64,000 nucleotides of DNA from Chitinophagaceae bacterium BSSC1. Lineage in GTDB: Bacteria > Bacteroidota > Bacteroidia > Chitinophagales > Chitinophagaceae. The notes under the pieces are model-generated. The model was not told the origin of the DNA and ran no database searches. It saw nothing but the letters and a program-made list of their open reading frames with translations. A program made the position numbers and the translations under genes. Below are positions 1-9,266 of the stretch, piece by piece. Numbering within the stretch: the first letter of the stretch is position 1; each line of letters starts with the position of its first letter. Location: contig NKJC01000002.1 in the NCBI GenBank assembly GCA_002256435.1, positions 477,996 to 541,995 of the forward strand. Reading direction: 5' to 3'.

Positions 1-2425
1 TCAAAGTCTCCGCTGGATTACCCGTACCAGAGGCAGCAGCATTACTAATACCTGCAACCACAGCCCTTGTCCAATTAAAGGTAGTTCCTGGCGTGGTGCT
101 AGTTGGCGTATAATTAAATACCGCATTGCTACAAATGGCTGTTGGTGTGGTAGTGCTATTTAATACCGTTGAGGGGTTTACTGTTACAGTAACCGTAAAA
201 GGTGTACCCGCACAACCACCTGCTGATGGCGTTATTGTGTACACTGCTTGAGCAGTGCTGGTGGTAGTATTAGTTAAAATAGCGCTTATAGTATTTATAC
301 CAATTGTTTGTCCCGCAACGCCACTAATAGCTCCTGCCGGGCTAACCACTGGCGCCGGCCATGTATAGGTGGTTCCTGAAGGTACAGGTGATGCTGAAAG
401 CGAAAAAGTATTACCGGAACAAACTGTTACACTTTGAGATGCTAAAGACGGGGTTGGATTAACAGGAACCGTTAATAGGAACGGCGCTCCTGGACAAACA
501 CCAGTAGTTGGTGTTACGGTATATACAGCTGTATTTAAGATATTGTTGGTGCTTACTAAATTTTGAGTAATCACAGTTTGTCCTGTCTGAGCAGAACCAC
601 CACTTAATCCTGAAACAGGCGTTATTGTTGGATTATTCCAAGCATAGGTGGTACCTGATGGAACTCCTGTAGGCGCATAAACAAAGGCTGTACCACTACA
701 AACTGCTGCTAATGAGGTGTTAATTAAAGAAGCAATTGGATTGACAGTTACTGTAACAGTAAAACTAGCCCCCGCACAACCTCCAACGCTTGGCGTAACC
801 GTATATGTGGCAGTTGCTGGATTTAAAGAAGCATTGGTTAAAGTACCAAATATGCTTGACTGTGGGGTTCCAGATGGAGCACCAATTATTACCCCAATAG
901 GTACACTGCTGGGAGCTGACCATGTATAGGTTGTTCCAACAGGTACACTTGTAGGAGTTATGCTAAAAGCACCTCCACTACAAATAGTACTGGTTTGATT
1001 AATGACAGCAGGTGCTGGATTAACAACAACAGCAACCGTTTGGGTATTAGAACAACCTGTTGAAGTTTTAGTAATGGTATAAACATAACCAACTGTTACA
1101 GGAGAGGTAGTTGTGTTTACTAAGGTTTCACTAATGTTTCCTGTACTTGTTGCACTAGCATTACTGATACCTGGTACGGTTACCCTGCTCCATGCAAAAG
1201 TTGATCCGGAAAAAGCTGAAGCAGCTGCAGTATAAGAAAATACTGCCCCACTACATGTTGCTGGTGGATTTAACAAGCTACTCAATACTGGTATTGGATT
1301 CACATCCACTGTTACCGTTTGATTACTGATACAACCACTAACATTGGTCAATGTATAAACATAAGTGACAGTTACCGGGGAGCTAGTAGTATTAATTAAT
1401 ATTTCACTGGGATTACCAGTACCAGACGCTGCAAGATTACTAATACCAGGTACAACAGGTCTTACCCAAGTAAAACTGGTAATAGTACTTGTACTGGTTG
1501 GCGTATATGTAAACAATGTATTGCTACAAATAGCAGGTGCAATAGAAGAACTACTTAAAGTAACAGAGCTATTAAAAGTTGTCACAACCACATTAAATGC
1601 AGCTCCTGCGCAACCTCCAACACTAGGAGTAACAGAATAAGTAACCGTAGATGATGTACCAGAAGAAATGGCTAAAGTTCCAGAAATGCTAGTGGCAGGT
1701 GTTGGTTGAGAATTCACCCCAGTAACAGATCCTGCAGGAGAAACAACTGGCGTTCCCCAAGTATAAGTTGTTCCTGCTACAGTAGATGGACTAAATGAGA
1801 AACTATTTCCTGAACAAATACTCACAGCCTGAGCAGAAATACTCAAAATAGGATTAACTGGTACAGTAACAGTAAAATTGCTACCCGCACAACCATTGGC
1901 AGTAGGTGTAACCGTATATACCGCAGTATTGAGTAAGTTATTAGAACTAGTCAATGTTTGTGAAATAGAAGCTTGTGCCGATTGGGCAGATCCACCAGTT
2001 AAACCACCCGATGGTGTAATGGTTGGAGCCGTAGCCCAAGTGTAAGTAGTTCCCACTGGCACCCCAGTAGGTGCAACTGTAAAAGTAGATCCACTACAAA
2101 CAGCAGTAGCCGTTTGATTACTAATAATGGGTGCTGGATTAACAGTAACAAGCAAACTAAAATTACTACCCACACAGGAACCTAATTTGGGGGTAATGGA
2201 ATAGGTGGCTGTAGCCGATGTTGTGGTGGTGTTTAATAATGTTTGAGTAATACTACTTTGGTTGGTTCCACTTGTTCCACTGATTACACCAGTTGGTGCA
2301 CTTGTTGGTGCAGACCAAGTATAGGTAGTTCCAACAGGAGCCCCCGCTGGACTAAGTGTAAATGGAATAGCACTACAGGTTGTTTGTACTTGGCCAGCAA
2401 TACTTGGAATGGGATTCACCACAAC
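1..2425 (-). repeat. Higher-order repeat of about 1.4 kb inside the PKD gene
   Basis: Within the repeat protein, units 6-10 (about 2425 down to 1030) and units 11-14 (about 1029 down to 1) follow the same order: B1, B2, B3, A and so on. Matching units share features that others lack. B2 units carry S/T-NN-x-LNTAVYTVTPT (nt about 1930-1880 and 550-480). B3 units share VVSPAG. The following A units share ICSN and ASGTGNP. Corresponding points are about 1395-1400 nt apart. The copies have clearly diverged at DNA level, so the duplication is not recent. The second copy is cut by the window edge. Confidence 0.7.
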
Positions 2426-3874
2426 ATTGACTGTTTGGGTATTGGTACAAAGTGTTACAGGGTTTGTTAATGTATAGACATAAGAAACGGTGATGGCAGC
2501 AGTGGTTGTATTCACCAAAGTTTCATTAATGGAAGCTGAGCCTGAGCCAGCTGAGTTACTTATACCTGCAACTACTGCTCTAGACCAAGTATAGGTTAAT
2601 CCTGAAATGGCAGATGTAGGAGTATAAGTAAATGCAGCCCCTGTACATGATGCTGCAGGTGTTAGTGAACTACTTAAAATGGGGGTTGGATTAACCGTAA
2701 CATTAAAACTTTGAGCATTGGTACAACCCGCATTGTTTAATGCAAAAGCATAAGAAACAGTAGCGGCCGATACATTACTTGAATTTATGAGTGTTTCACT
2801 AATACTAGTTGTTCCACTACCAGCATTTGGAGTAATATTTGCTACTGAAGCCCTTGTCCAAGTAATGGTTGCAGAAGGGATTGAAGATAAGGCAGTGTAG
2901 GTATATGTTATTCCACTGCAAATACTACTATTTGATGTACTGCTAGTTAATACTGGTTTAGCATTCACCCCTACCGTAACATCTTGATTGGTAACACAGC
3001 CTGTAACAGTATTTGTCAATACATAATTATATATAACAGGCAAATTACCTGCAGTTGTATTGGTCAATATTTCATTGACATTGCCAGTGCCTGTACCTGC
3101 TACATTGCTAATCCCAGCAACAAAATTTCTTGTCCAAGTATAATTAACTGATGGATCCTGATCTGAAGTAGCCGTATAAGTAAAACTAGAACCACTACAA
3201 ATACCTGTAGGTGTGATGGAACTCGTCATGGCAGGCTTGGGGTTAACAATCGCTGTTACAACATGACTACTATTAATACAACCATCTGGGCTTGTCAAAA
3301 CTAAATTATAATTAGCTGTAAGGGCAGCACTTGTTGTATTGACTAAAGTCTCATTAATATTGCCTGTTCCGTTTCCAGTAAGTGGCGTAATTCCAACAAC
3401 GGTAGCCCTAGTCCATGCAACTGTTGTTCCGGCAGGTAATGTAGTTGGTATATAATTAAAAATACCGCCAGTACAAACAGCTCCAGTTGTAGCTCCTGTT
3501 AAATCTGGGGTTGGATTAACCGTAACTGTATATTGAACGGGAATAAAATCAAAATCATTGGTAATGTCATAGGTTACAAAAGCTACATTGGTAGTATTAT
3601 TGGTCAGTACTTGACTGATGGAGGTTGACAAAACGGCATTGTTACTCCAACCCGTTACTGTACCAGCGGGATTCACATTCGATACGGTCCAGGTAAATTT
3701 TGTCCCTGCGGGCTTTCCAGCTGTAACATTGGTGTAATTGAATGTAAGGCCACTACATATGGTTGTCTGTGCCTGAACCTGAGTTCCAAGTAAAACAAAA
3801 AATAAACCCAGAAAAAACCCTTGTTTAACGTTAAATGTCTTAATCCTAGTTGCCCAATCAAATATTGTTTGCAT
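1..3874 (-). CDS. Giant secreted PKD-like repeat protein (C-terminus beyond window)
   Basis: Open frame from ATG at 3874 to the left edge with no stop, giving at least 1291 residues; the end of the gene is outside the window. Residues 1-36 form a signal peptide with a hydrophobic core and a probable cut after QVQAQ. The rest is about 14 tandem units of 85-95 residues. Each opens with a Cys-Ser/Thr-Gly motif, has a central TYTW or TWTR core, and closes with a VTVNP motif. These match PKD-like/immunoglobulin-like repeats of large Bacteroidota surface proteins. Two unit types occur: type A with a WTR-V-GIS core and type B with a TYTW-P-G core plus YTVTP-GGCAG. Such proteins are usually secreted by the type IX system through a C-terminal sorting domain, which cannot be seen here. 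Likely an adhesin or cell-surface matrix protein; ligand unknown. Confidence 0.9.
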   Translation of the reverse strand, partial: MQTIFDWATRIKTFNVKQGFFLGLFFVLLGTQVQAQTTICSGLTFNYTNVTAGKPAGTKFTWTVSNVNPAGTVTGWSNNAVLSTSISQVLTNNTTNVAFVTYDITNDFDFIPVQYTVTVNPTPDLTGATTGAVCTGGIFNYIPTTLPAGTTVAWTRATVVGITPLTGNGTGNINETLVNTTSAALTANYNLVLTSPDGCINSSHVVTAIVNPKPAMTSSITPTGICSGSSFTYTATSDQDPSVNYTWTRNFVAGISNVAGTGTGNVNEILTNTTAGNLPVIYNYVLTNTVTGCVTNQDVTVGVNAKPVLTSSTSNSSICSGITYTYTALSSIPSATITWTRASVANITPNAGSGTTSISETLINSSNVSAATVSYAFALNNAGCTNAQSFNVTVNPTPILSSSLTPAASCTGAAFTYTPTSAISGLTYTWSRAVVAGISNSAGSGSASINETLVNTTTAAITVSYVYTLTNPVTLCTNTQTVNVVVNPIPSIAGQVQTTCSAIPFTLSPAGAPVGTTYTWSAPTSAPTGVISGTSGTNQSSITQTLLNTTTTSATATYSITPKLGSCVGSNFSLLVTVNPAPIISNQTATAVCSGSTFTVAPTGVPVGTTYTWATAPTITPSGGLTGGSAQSAQASISQTLTSSNNLLNTAVYTVTPTANGCAGSNFTVTVPVNPILSISAQAVSICSGNSFSFSPSTVAGTTYTWGTPVVSPAGSVTGVNSQPTPATSISGTLAISSGTSSTVTYSVTPSVGGCAGAAFNVVVTTFNSSVTLSSSSIAPAICSNTLFTYTPTSTSTITSFTWVRPVVPGISNLAASGTGNPSEILINTTSSPVTVTYVYTLTNVSGCISNQTVTVDVNPIPVLSSLLNPPATCSGAVFSYTAAASAFSGSTFAWSRVTVPGISNASATSTGNISETLVNTTTSPVTVGYVYTITKTSTGCSNTQTVAVVVNPAPAVINQTSTICSGGAFSITPTSVPVGTTYTWSAPSSVPIGVIIGAPSGTPQSSIFGTLTNASLNPATATYTVTPSVGGCAGASFTVTVTVNPIASLINTSLAAVCSGTAFVYAPTGVPSGTTYAWNNPTITPVSGLSGGSAQTGQTVITQNLVSTNNILNTAVYTVTPTTGVCPGAPFLLTVPVNPTPSLASQSVTVCSGNTFSLSASPVPSGTTYTWPAPVVSPAGAISGVAGQTIGINTISAILTNTTTSTAQAVYTITPSAGGCAGTPFTVTVTVNPSTVLNSTTTPTAICSNAVFNYTPTSTTPGTTFNWTRAVVAGISNAAASGTGNPAETL

Positions 3875-3999
3875 TATAGTTCTAATTGCTTTGAATCAAA
3901 TGATAATTCACAAAAAAAGTCTTTCCTAAAACAGTTAAATGAATAACTATTTGCAAAAGATATTGGAATACTCAATTATGTTGCCTGTACTAGCCAGAA

Positions 4000-4035
4000 A
4001 TAGCAAGGTTCGGTGTTTTCACCGTCCTGCGCTAT
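4000..4035 (-). promoter_or_regulatory. Compact structured hairpin in the PKD gene leader
   Basis: Three stacked helices can form: atagc/gctat (4000-4004 with 4031-4035), agg/cct (4006-4008 with 4026-4028), and cggtg/caccg (4011-4015 with 4020-4024) closed by a four-base loop. It lies 126 nt before the ATG at 3874, in a 325-nt gene-free stretch (3875-4199) between the repeat protein and the cupin gene. There is no long T-run after it on either strand, so it does not look like a plain terminator. I do not recognise it as a named riboswitch. The rest of the gap shows nothing I can name. Confidence 0.45.
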
Positions 4036-4199
4036 GCAGTCATCATTGAAAAGGAATATTTAGGGGTAAAACGTCTACTAAAATAAGAATATCGAGGCAG
4101 TTACATAAAATTATTTCATTAATTGTACATTAACTCCTGAATAAGGTACTGGGATTAGAAAAGAGATTTAGCGCAATAAAACCCAGTTGCAACACTGTT

Positions 4200-4541
4200 T
4201 TATGCCATTTTTACTATCATTTCATACTGTGAGGCAGCATTGATGCTAAAAAGCCTTAGATGATGGGCATCATCTACATTCATGATTTTATGTTGCAACC
4301 CTGCTGGAATCATGACCAAATCTCCAGCACCAACTTCATATAAAATACTTCCAACCTGCAACCTTCCAATACCTGACCCAATCATAAAAATCAAATCAGT
4401 ATCTTGACTGGTAGACATGATGGAAGATTCTCCAATTTTCAGAACAATTAAGTTTAATTGTAGGTTCAAACCTGTACTTAGTACTGTTTGAAAATCTTTG
4501 TGCTCAATGAGCTCTTGGATATTGGTTTTATAACTTTTCAT
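4200..4541 (-). CDS. Small single-domain cupin protein
   Basis: 113 residues from ATG at 4541; the frame also opens at a TTG one codon upstream, but the ATG is preferred. The sequence is mostly short beta strands. GDLVMIPAGLQHKIMN fits cupin motif 2 (G-x5-P-x-G-x2-H-x3-N). The first cupin motif lacks the usual His-x-His and reads SQDTDLIF, so a complete metal site is unlikely and the protein may bind a ligand or act as a regulator. It starts 9 nt after the stop of the CbpA-type gene and is probably cotranscribed with it. That is the position where many bacteria carry the CbpA modulator CbpM, which is unrelated in sequence. The function is not known. Confidence 0.75.
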   Translation of the reverse strand: MKSYKTNIQELIEHKDFQTVLSTGLNLQLNLIVLKIGESSIMSTSQDTDLIFMIGSGIGRLQVGSILYEVGAGDLVMIPAGLQHKIMNVDDAHHLRLFSINAASQYEMIVKMA

Positions 4542-4550
4542 CAAGTACCA

Positions 4551-5423
4551 TTAATCCATTTGCATCAATTGCTCAAAAAGCAATATCTGCTCTGGACTAA
4601 GGTTTTGGGGAATATTAACCTGAAAGCTTACATAGAGGTCACCCATTTCTTTTTCTCTTTTGTAAGCAGGGATTCCCTTGCCTTTTAATCTAATTCTTTC
4701 GCCATTTTGGGTGCCTGCCCTAATTTTCATTTTTACTTTCCCGTTTAAAGTATCTATGGTAGTATCTCCACCTAATACGGCTTTGTACAACCCAATACTT
4801 GCCTGGCAATACAGGTCATTCCCTTTTCGCTCAAATCCAGGAATTCCCTTTATATCAAAGTTGATGATCAAATCCCCATCGGCCCCGCCATTGATTCCTT
4901 TGGCTCCAAACCCTTTTAATTTCAATACCTGGTCATTGGCAATACCTGCTGGAATGGTTACACGAATTTGTTTGCCATTCACTGTAATGGTTTCTTTTCT
5001 GGATTCCATAATATCCTTGAGACCCAATTGCATGGTTGCGTGTAGGTCTTGACCCTCACGAGGCATATTTCCCCTACTTTGGTTAGACCCAAACATAGAT
5101 TCAAAAAAACTGGAGAAATCAGCCCCGCCATCATTGTCAAATGAGGAACTAGTTGACCTTTGTTGCTGTTCTTTGCGTTGTTGTTCAAATGCTTCCCCAT
5201 GTTCCCAATCCTTACCAAATCGATCATATTTTTTCCTTTTAACAGGATCACTTAAGACTTCATTGGCTTCATTAATAGATTGGAATTTAGACTGTGCATT
5301 CTTGTCCGTTGGATTCAGATCTGGATGCATTTTTCTAGCCAGCTTTCGATAGGCTTTTTTTATATCGGCTTCGGAAGCGTTTTTATCAAGGCCAAGTACC
5401 GTATAGTAATCTATAAAGGGCAT
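4551..5423 (-). CDS. CbpA-type DnaJ co-chaperone (J domain plus DnaJ C-terminal domain)
   Basis: 290 residues from ATG at 5423. Two ATGs upstream (5441, 5438) are in frame, but starting at MPFIDYY places the J domain as in E. coli CbpA. The J domain covers about residues 5-70 with the HPD motif at 33-35, which stimulates the Hsp70 ATPase. A charged and Gln/Ser-rich linker follows. There is no Cys-rich zinc finger, which separates it from DnaJ proper. Residues from about 120 on match the DnaJ C-terminal substrate-binding domains (IPAGIANDQVLKLKGFG, then GDLYVSFQV near the end). The length is close to that of CbpA. The cupin gene follows directly. Confidence 0.9.
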   Translation of the reverse strand: MPFIDYYTVLGLDKNASEADIKKAYRKLARKMHPDLNPTDKNAQSKFQSINEANEVLSDPVKRKKYDRFGKDWEHGEAFEQQRKEQQQRSTSSSFDNDGGADFSSFFESMFGSNQSRGNMPREGQDLHATMQLGLKDIMESRKETITVNGKQIRVTIPAGIANDQVLKLKGFGAKGINGGADGDLIINFDIKGIPGFERKGNDLYCQASIGLYKAVLGGDTTIDTLNGKVKMKIRAGTQNGERIRLKGKGIPAYKREKEMGDLYVSFQVNIPQNLSPEQILLFEQLMQMD

Positions 5424-5511
5424 GATGCTAAATTGCATCATTCCATCACTAGAATCATGATAGCATTAAATGGGAAACTTATAAAATTGACAGGTTAGAT
5501 CAAATAAAGGG

Positions 5512-5928
5512 CTATCCAGTGATTGTGAGCGTAGTTCCTGTAACTGATACGCTATACTGTTTTAGAGCTCTTGGTGCAGGACCCGTAGTAACAGCGCCTG
5601 ATGTATTAAAAACGGAACCATGGGCATTACAAACAAACCTAGTTCCTTGTGCATCATAATTAATGGCAACACCTTCATGGGTACAAGCTTGTTGTACAGC
5701 AGTAAAAGAGCCAGCTGAATTTCCCGCTGCCAACCTTACCACCATTACTCCAGATTGGGCTAAGGAACTACCAACAGTAGTTAGACTTCCATTTAAATCA
5801 ATACTAAAATTAACACCAGTTGGTGCTGTTGTGCTGGAATCCCCTGATTTGCTACATGCTCCCATACAAACTGCGCAAGCTGCTAATACAGGTGCAGAAA
5901 GGGTTCCCAAAAAGTCTCTTCTTTCCAT
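5512..5928 (-). CDS. Rieske [2Fe-2S] lipoprotein
   Basis: 138 residues. The N-terminus MERRDFLGTL has a twin-arginine-like start followed by a hydrophobic stretch and lipobox-like CMGAC with Cys25, so the product is probably exported and lipid-anchored. Cluster ligands are visible as Cys82-Thr-His84 and Cys100-x-x-His103 (CTHEG and CNAHGS), the two halves of a Rieske fold. It ends soon after the second half, with no catalytic domain. It is likely a small electron carrier in the periplasm. No oxygenase or bc-type cytochrome gene is next to it, so the redox partner is unknown. Confidence 0.88.
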   Translation of the reverse strand: MERRDFLGTLSAPVLAACAVCMGACSKSGDSSTTAPTGVNFSIDLNGSLTTVGSSLAQSGVMVVRLAAGNSAGSFTAVQQACTHEGVAINYDAQGTRFVCNAHGSVFNTSGAVTTGPAPRALKQYSVSVTGTTLTITG

Positions 5929-6026
5929 TTGTTTCTAAGTTTTGATAATCAATGCTTTACTTACTCCATTTCAAGATACTAAACCTTTAGTCACTTGTTG
6001 CCTCAAAGCTTTAATTTAACAATAAC

Positions 6027-7985
6027 TTACTCAAAAATCTTAGCATCAGTGAGCCCCTTCCATTTGTCTGTTCTAAATGGTGTTGCAGGAAAGCCTGCTT
6101 TATTAAACAAATTGGCATCAATGGGAGCATCGGTCCAACCATATCTAACGGCAATAGGTTGTTTAACGGATTTACTACAGACAATCACTTGATCCCCTTC
6201 AATACTGGCTTGTGCAAAATGAAATTGTTTGTCCTCACCAGCAATTTCAAAACCTTTTAAATATCCATAGGCATCTTTTGCAACTAGACCTCCATTAATA
6301 TGTTTGAAACTAAGTATGGCTTTGTCTGCTTTGAATTGTACCTGCTGAAAAACTGGTCCCGAATATGGCATTTCTATTCCATAATTTTTTGCTAGCGCGA
6401 TAGCTGCTAACCTTGTTCCAACATCAGCTTTATTCTTTGGATGAATGTTATCTGGATTTCCAATATCTGTTGTAACCGCCATCCCTGTATTGGGTAATTG
6501 TAAAGCCATTAATTGCGCTTCTCTTAATTCAGCCCATTCACTTCCTTGATTACTATTGGGGAATTTTCCAAAACTGGATAATTGAACAAAATAAAAAGGG
6601 AAATCATATTTCCAATCTTTTCTCCAAGAATTGATTAATAAAGGAAAGCTAGATCTATATTGAAACGCCCTTCCTGCATTTGATTCTCCTTGGTACCATA
6701 AAACACCTTTTATAGCAAACGGAATCAAAGGATGAATCATACCATTGTAAATAACTGAACCTGCATTATTTTGTGAGTGCACATAATGCCAGGGCATACT
6801 AAAATCAGGCATCATCCGCCATCCTTCTCCTGCTAGTGAAATTGGTTCATAATCAAATTTCAAATACAGTTTGGAGCCCTCACCATAAAAACCATTCCCA
6901 AACCAAGCAGGATCTTTTTGCGCTGCTTGATGTAAGAGAAGAATGTTCTTGCCAGTTTTCCAAGTACCAGCAGGAATTTGAATCAACCTATCAGCCCTAC
7001 CCTCTCCTTTTTTAAACAATTGTCCATTCAAATACAATTCAAATGCTCCATCATTTTCACCCAAGGAAAGTGTTGAAGCCTTGCTTTGTTCTACTGTATT
7101 TACATCAATCACTCTTTGCATAAATCCAGCGCCTCTATATGCCCAAATGCCTTGCCAATCCCATTGACTAGGTGGAGCGTATTTTAACCAACTTTGAAAC
7201 TGGGTACTATCTGTTGTTAAAATATCAACTAAAGCAGTACTGGGTAATTTGCCCGATTTTTGAGATAGTGATTTTTTTAATTGCTGCAACAACATGGTAT
7301 CTGCTTGATCCCAAGTATTGGGATAACTACTGGCGTAATTGCTCAATTGACTAGAACTCTTCATAGCATCTTGACTAATCCAACCTTCAATTTGTGAACC
7401 GCCCCAACTAGCATTAACCAAACCAATAGTAACGTGTAATTTTTGCCATAGCTCTTTGGCAAAAAAATACCCAACTGCTGTAAAATCACCTAGCTGATCT
7501 GGATGAGCTAAATCCCATTTACCATTTGACAAATCTGAATTTGGTTTTAATGCAACTTCTCTTGGCACATAGAATTGTCTAATATCAGGAACTGGTTGGC
7601 CAGCTCTTTCTTCTCTAAACTTAAACGCATCTTTTAAAGTCCAATCCATATTAGACTGACCAGAACATACCCAAACTTCTCCTATCATGATATCTGAAAA
7701 ATCAAGTTGTTGCTGTTCAGTTGCAATTGTCATTTGATAAGGGCCACCGGCTTGCATCATGGGGAAAATGACTTTCCAATTCCCCTTTGCGTCAACCTGG
7801 GCTTTTTGGATAGATTGGTTCAAACGAATGGTTACCGTTTTCCCAATAGGAGCAGAACCCCATACCGGAATCTCTTGGCCCCTTTGCAGCACCATATGGT
7901 GGTTGAAAATCTTTGCTACTGATAATTGTGAAAACCCAGATTGAGTTATTAGAAAAAATAAGAGAAATAAAATAGGACGAAACAT
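6027..7985 (-). CDS. Exported sialate O-acetylesterase-type SGNH esterase
   Basis: 652 residues from ATG at 7985. The frame extends to a TTG at 8003, but the ATG gives a standard Sec signal peptide (MFRPILFLLFFLITQSGFSQ). The SGNH block I motif is split early in the protein (CSGQSNM, Ser110), as in 9-O-acetylesterases of this family. A middle beta-sandwich insertion follows, then LWYQGES and DNIHPKNK, which supply the later catalytic Asp/His block. Length fits the 600-700 residue exported family of Bacteroidota. In this locus it most likely removes acetyl esters from a plant or microbial heteropolysaccharide rather than from sialic acid. It is the last gene of the minus-strand block, with its start 19 nt after the aminotransferase stop. 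Confidence 0.87.
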   Translation of the reverse strand: MFRPILFLLFFLITQSGFSQLSVAKIFNHHMVLQRGQEIPVWGSAPIGKTVTIRLNQSIQKAQVDAKGNWKVIFPMMQAGGPYQMTIATEQQQLDFSDIMIGEVWVCSGQSNMDWTLKDAFKFREERAGQPVPDIRQFYVPREVALKPNSDLSNGKWDLAHPDQLGDFTAVGYFFAKELWQKLHVTIGLVNASWGGSQIEGWISQDAMKSSSQLSNYASSYPNTWDQADTMLLQQLKKSLSQKSGKLPSTALVDILTTDSTQFQSWLKYAPPSQWDWQGIWAYRGAGFMQRVIDVNTVEQSKASTLSLGENDGAFELYLNGQLFKKGEGRADRLIQIPAGTWKTGKNILLLHQAAQKDPAWFGNGFYGEGSKLYLKFDYEPISLAGEGWRMMPDFSMPWHYVHSQNNAGSVIYNGMIHPLIPFAIKGVLWYQGESNAGRAFQYRSSFPLLINSWRKDWKYDFPFYFVQLSSFGKFPNSNQGSEWAELREAQLMALQLPNTGMAVTTDIGNPDNIHPKNKADVGTRLAAIALAKNYGIEMPYSGPVFQQVQFKADKAILSFKHINGGLVAKDAYGYLKGFEIAGEDKQFHFAQASIEGDQVIVCSKSVKQPIAVRYGWTDAPIDANLFNKAGFPATPFRTDKWKGLTDAKIFE

Positions 7986-8004
7986 GTCATTTGTTTTGTC
8001 CAAT

Positions 8005-9180
8005 TTAGTGTATTTGATTAATAGAATTATTGATTCGTTCTAAAGCTTCGGCCATTATTTCATGAGAAGTAGCAAAACTAATTCTGATATAACCTTCTGC
8101 TCCTTTTCCAAACCATTTGACCAATCCTGGCACTACAGCCACTTTACCAACTTCATAGAGTTGCTTGTACAAAGTAGCACTATCCAATCCCGTTTCTTTG
8201 ATATTGACAAATGCCAAATAACAACCTTGGGGAAAATGGCATGAAAACCCATTAATGGCATTTAAGCCATTAATTGTAAGATCTCTAATAGAATGTAAGT
8301 GTTCTTTAAAAGCTGTAAGCCAATATTCAGATTGATTCAATGCAGCAGTTGCTGCAACTTGAGATAACACATTGCTCCCGTGAATAGTAGATTCATGAAA
8401 ACTGGCTTCTACAATGCTTTTATAGTGGTTGGGATCAAATGCTGCAATTGCACCAATTCTTAAACCGGCTAATCCATGTGATTTGCTAAAGCCGGTTACA
8501 AGAATGGTTCTTTCTCTTATTTTTTCATCTAATGAAGCAATGCTAACAAATTCAAATGGCTTAAAAGTGATTTCACTCCAAATTTCGTCCGATAAAATGG
8601 TTAAATCATGTTCAATAGCAAATTCACCAATTGCTTGTAATTCAGACCTTTTAAATACTTTCCCAATTGGATTTAATGGATTACACAAACAAATCATTTT
8701 GGTTCTTGGGCTAACCAATGATTGAAGTTTTGTAATATCAAAATAGTCAGAGGGATCCGTGGAAATAGGGCAAGATTTTGCTATTGCTCCATTTTTTTCT
8801 ATTGCATATTTAAATAGAAAATCAACGGGATCAAACACAATGGCTTCATCACCCTTTTCTAATTGTGCTCTACAAACTACATCAATTCCAAATGCTGCCG
8901 AATCTACTGGAAGTATAAAAGCCGCTGATGCTGGAATATTTCTTTTATTGTTAAAATAACAAGCCATTGCTTCCTTAAAAAAAGGCTGGCCTTCTGTTGG
9001 TCCATAAGAAAAATACCTATCCTTGGCATATTTAATAATTGATTCCGTTATTTCAGGAGCACATGGATAGTCTGGATCCGCAGCAGTTAAAGGAATAACC
9101 CCTTCAGGAACTGTTGCCCACCTAAGATTGTAGGCGTTTTTTTGTAAGATTTCTAGATTAATTGTACCAATTGAAAACAC
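8005..9180 (-). CDS. PLP-dependent aminotransferase of the MalY/PatB type
   Basis: 391 residues starting at GTG 9180; a stop lies three codons upstream and there is no nearby in-frame ATG, so the GTG is chosen. This is fold-type I class I/II. CNPLNPIGKVF is the substrate and PLP binding loop, LSDEIW carries the cofactor-contacting Asp, and the Schiff-base lysine is in TGFSKSHGLAGLRIG. The DEIW and SKSHGLAGLR patterns are those of MalY/PatB C-S lyases, which remove sulfur from cystathionine-like substrates or act as aminotransferases. The true substrate cannot be told from sequence. It has no obvious link to the sugar genes around it. Confidence 0.85.
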   Translation of the reverse strand: MFSIGTINLEILQKNAYNLRWATVPEGVIPLTAADPDYPCAPEITESIIKYAKDRYFSYGPTEGQPFFKEAMACYFNNKRNIPASAAFILPVDSAAFGIDVVCRAQLEKGDEAIVFDPVDFLFKYAIEKNGAIAKSCPISTDPSDYFDITKLQSLVSPRTKMICLCNPLNPIGKVFKRSELQAIGEFAIEHDLTILSDEIWSEITFKPFEFVSIASLDEKIRERTILVTGFSKSHGLAGLRIGAIAAFDPNHYKSIVEASFHESTIHGSNVLSQVAATAALNQSEYWLTAFKEHLHSIRDLTINGLNAINGFSCHFPQGCYLAFVNIKETGLDSATLYKQLYEVGKVAVVPGLVKWFGKGAEGYIRISFATSHEIMAEALERINNSINQIH

Positions 9181-9228
9181 CCATTCTCATTTTAAATGAA
9201 TGGTGAAATTGGACTATCTAATAATCAA

Positions 9229-9252
9229 TTAATGATATTATATCGTCATTAA
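9229..9252. promoter_or_regulatory. Inverted repeat between aminotransferase and EamA genes
   Basis: TTAATGA (9229-9235) pairs with TCATTAA (9246-9252) across a 10-nt spacer, about 50 nt upstream of the aminotransferase start. It could be an operator or a weak transcription end for the EamA gene. The region is very AT-rich, so chance is possible. Confidence 0.3.
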
Positions 9253-9266
9253 ATAGCAATCATTCG

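Noticed and set aside
717..2470. Plus-strand open frames of 70-91 codons inside the PKD region (717-929, 1365-1640, 2243-2470)
   Set aside because: They are antisense shadows of the repeat gene: they mirror its repeat periodicity and have no signal, motif or ribosome site.
3673..3861. A 62-codon minus-strand frame at the start of the PKD gene
   Set aside because: It lies in another frame of the real gene, which begins with the ATG at 3874 and has a clear signal peptide.
1..3870. Regular spacing that might suggest a CRISPR or satellite array
   Set aside because: Units are about 270-280 nt, keep the reading frame, and vary as protein repeats do.
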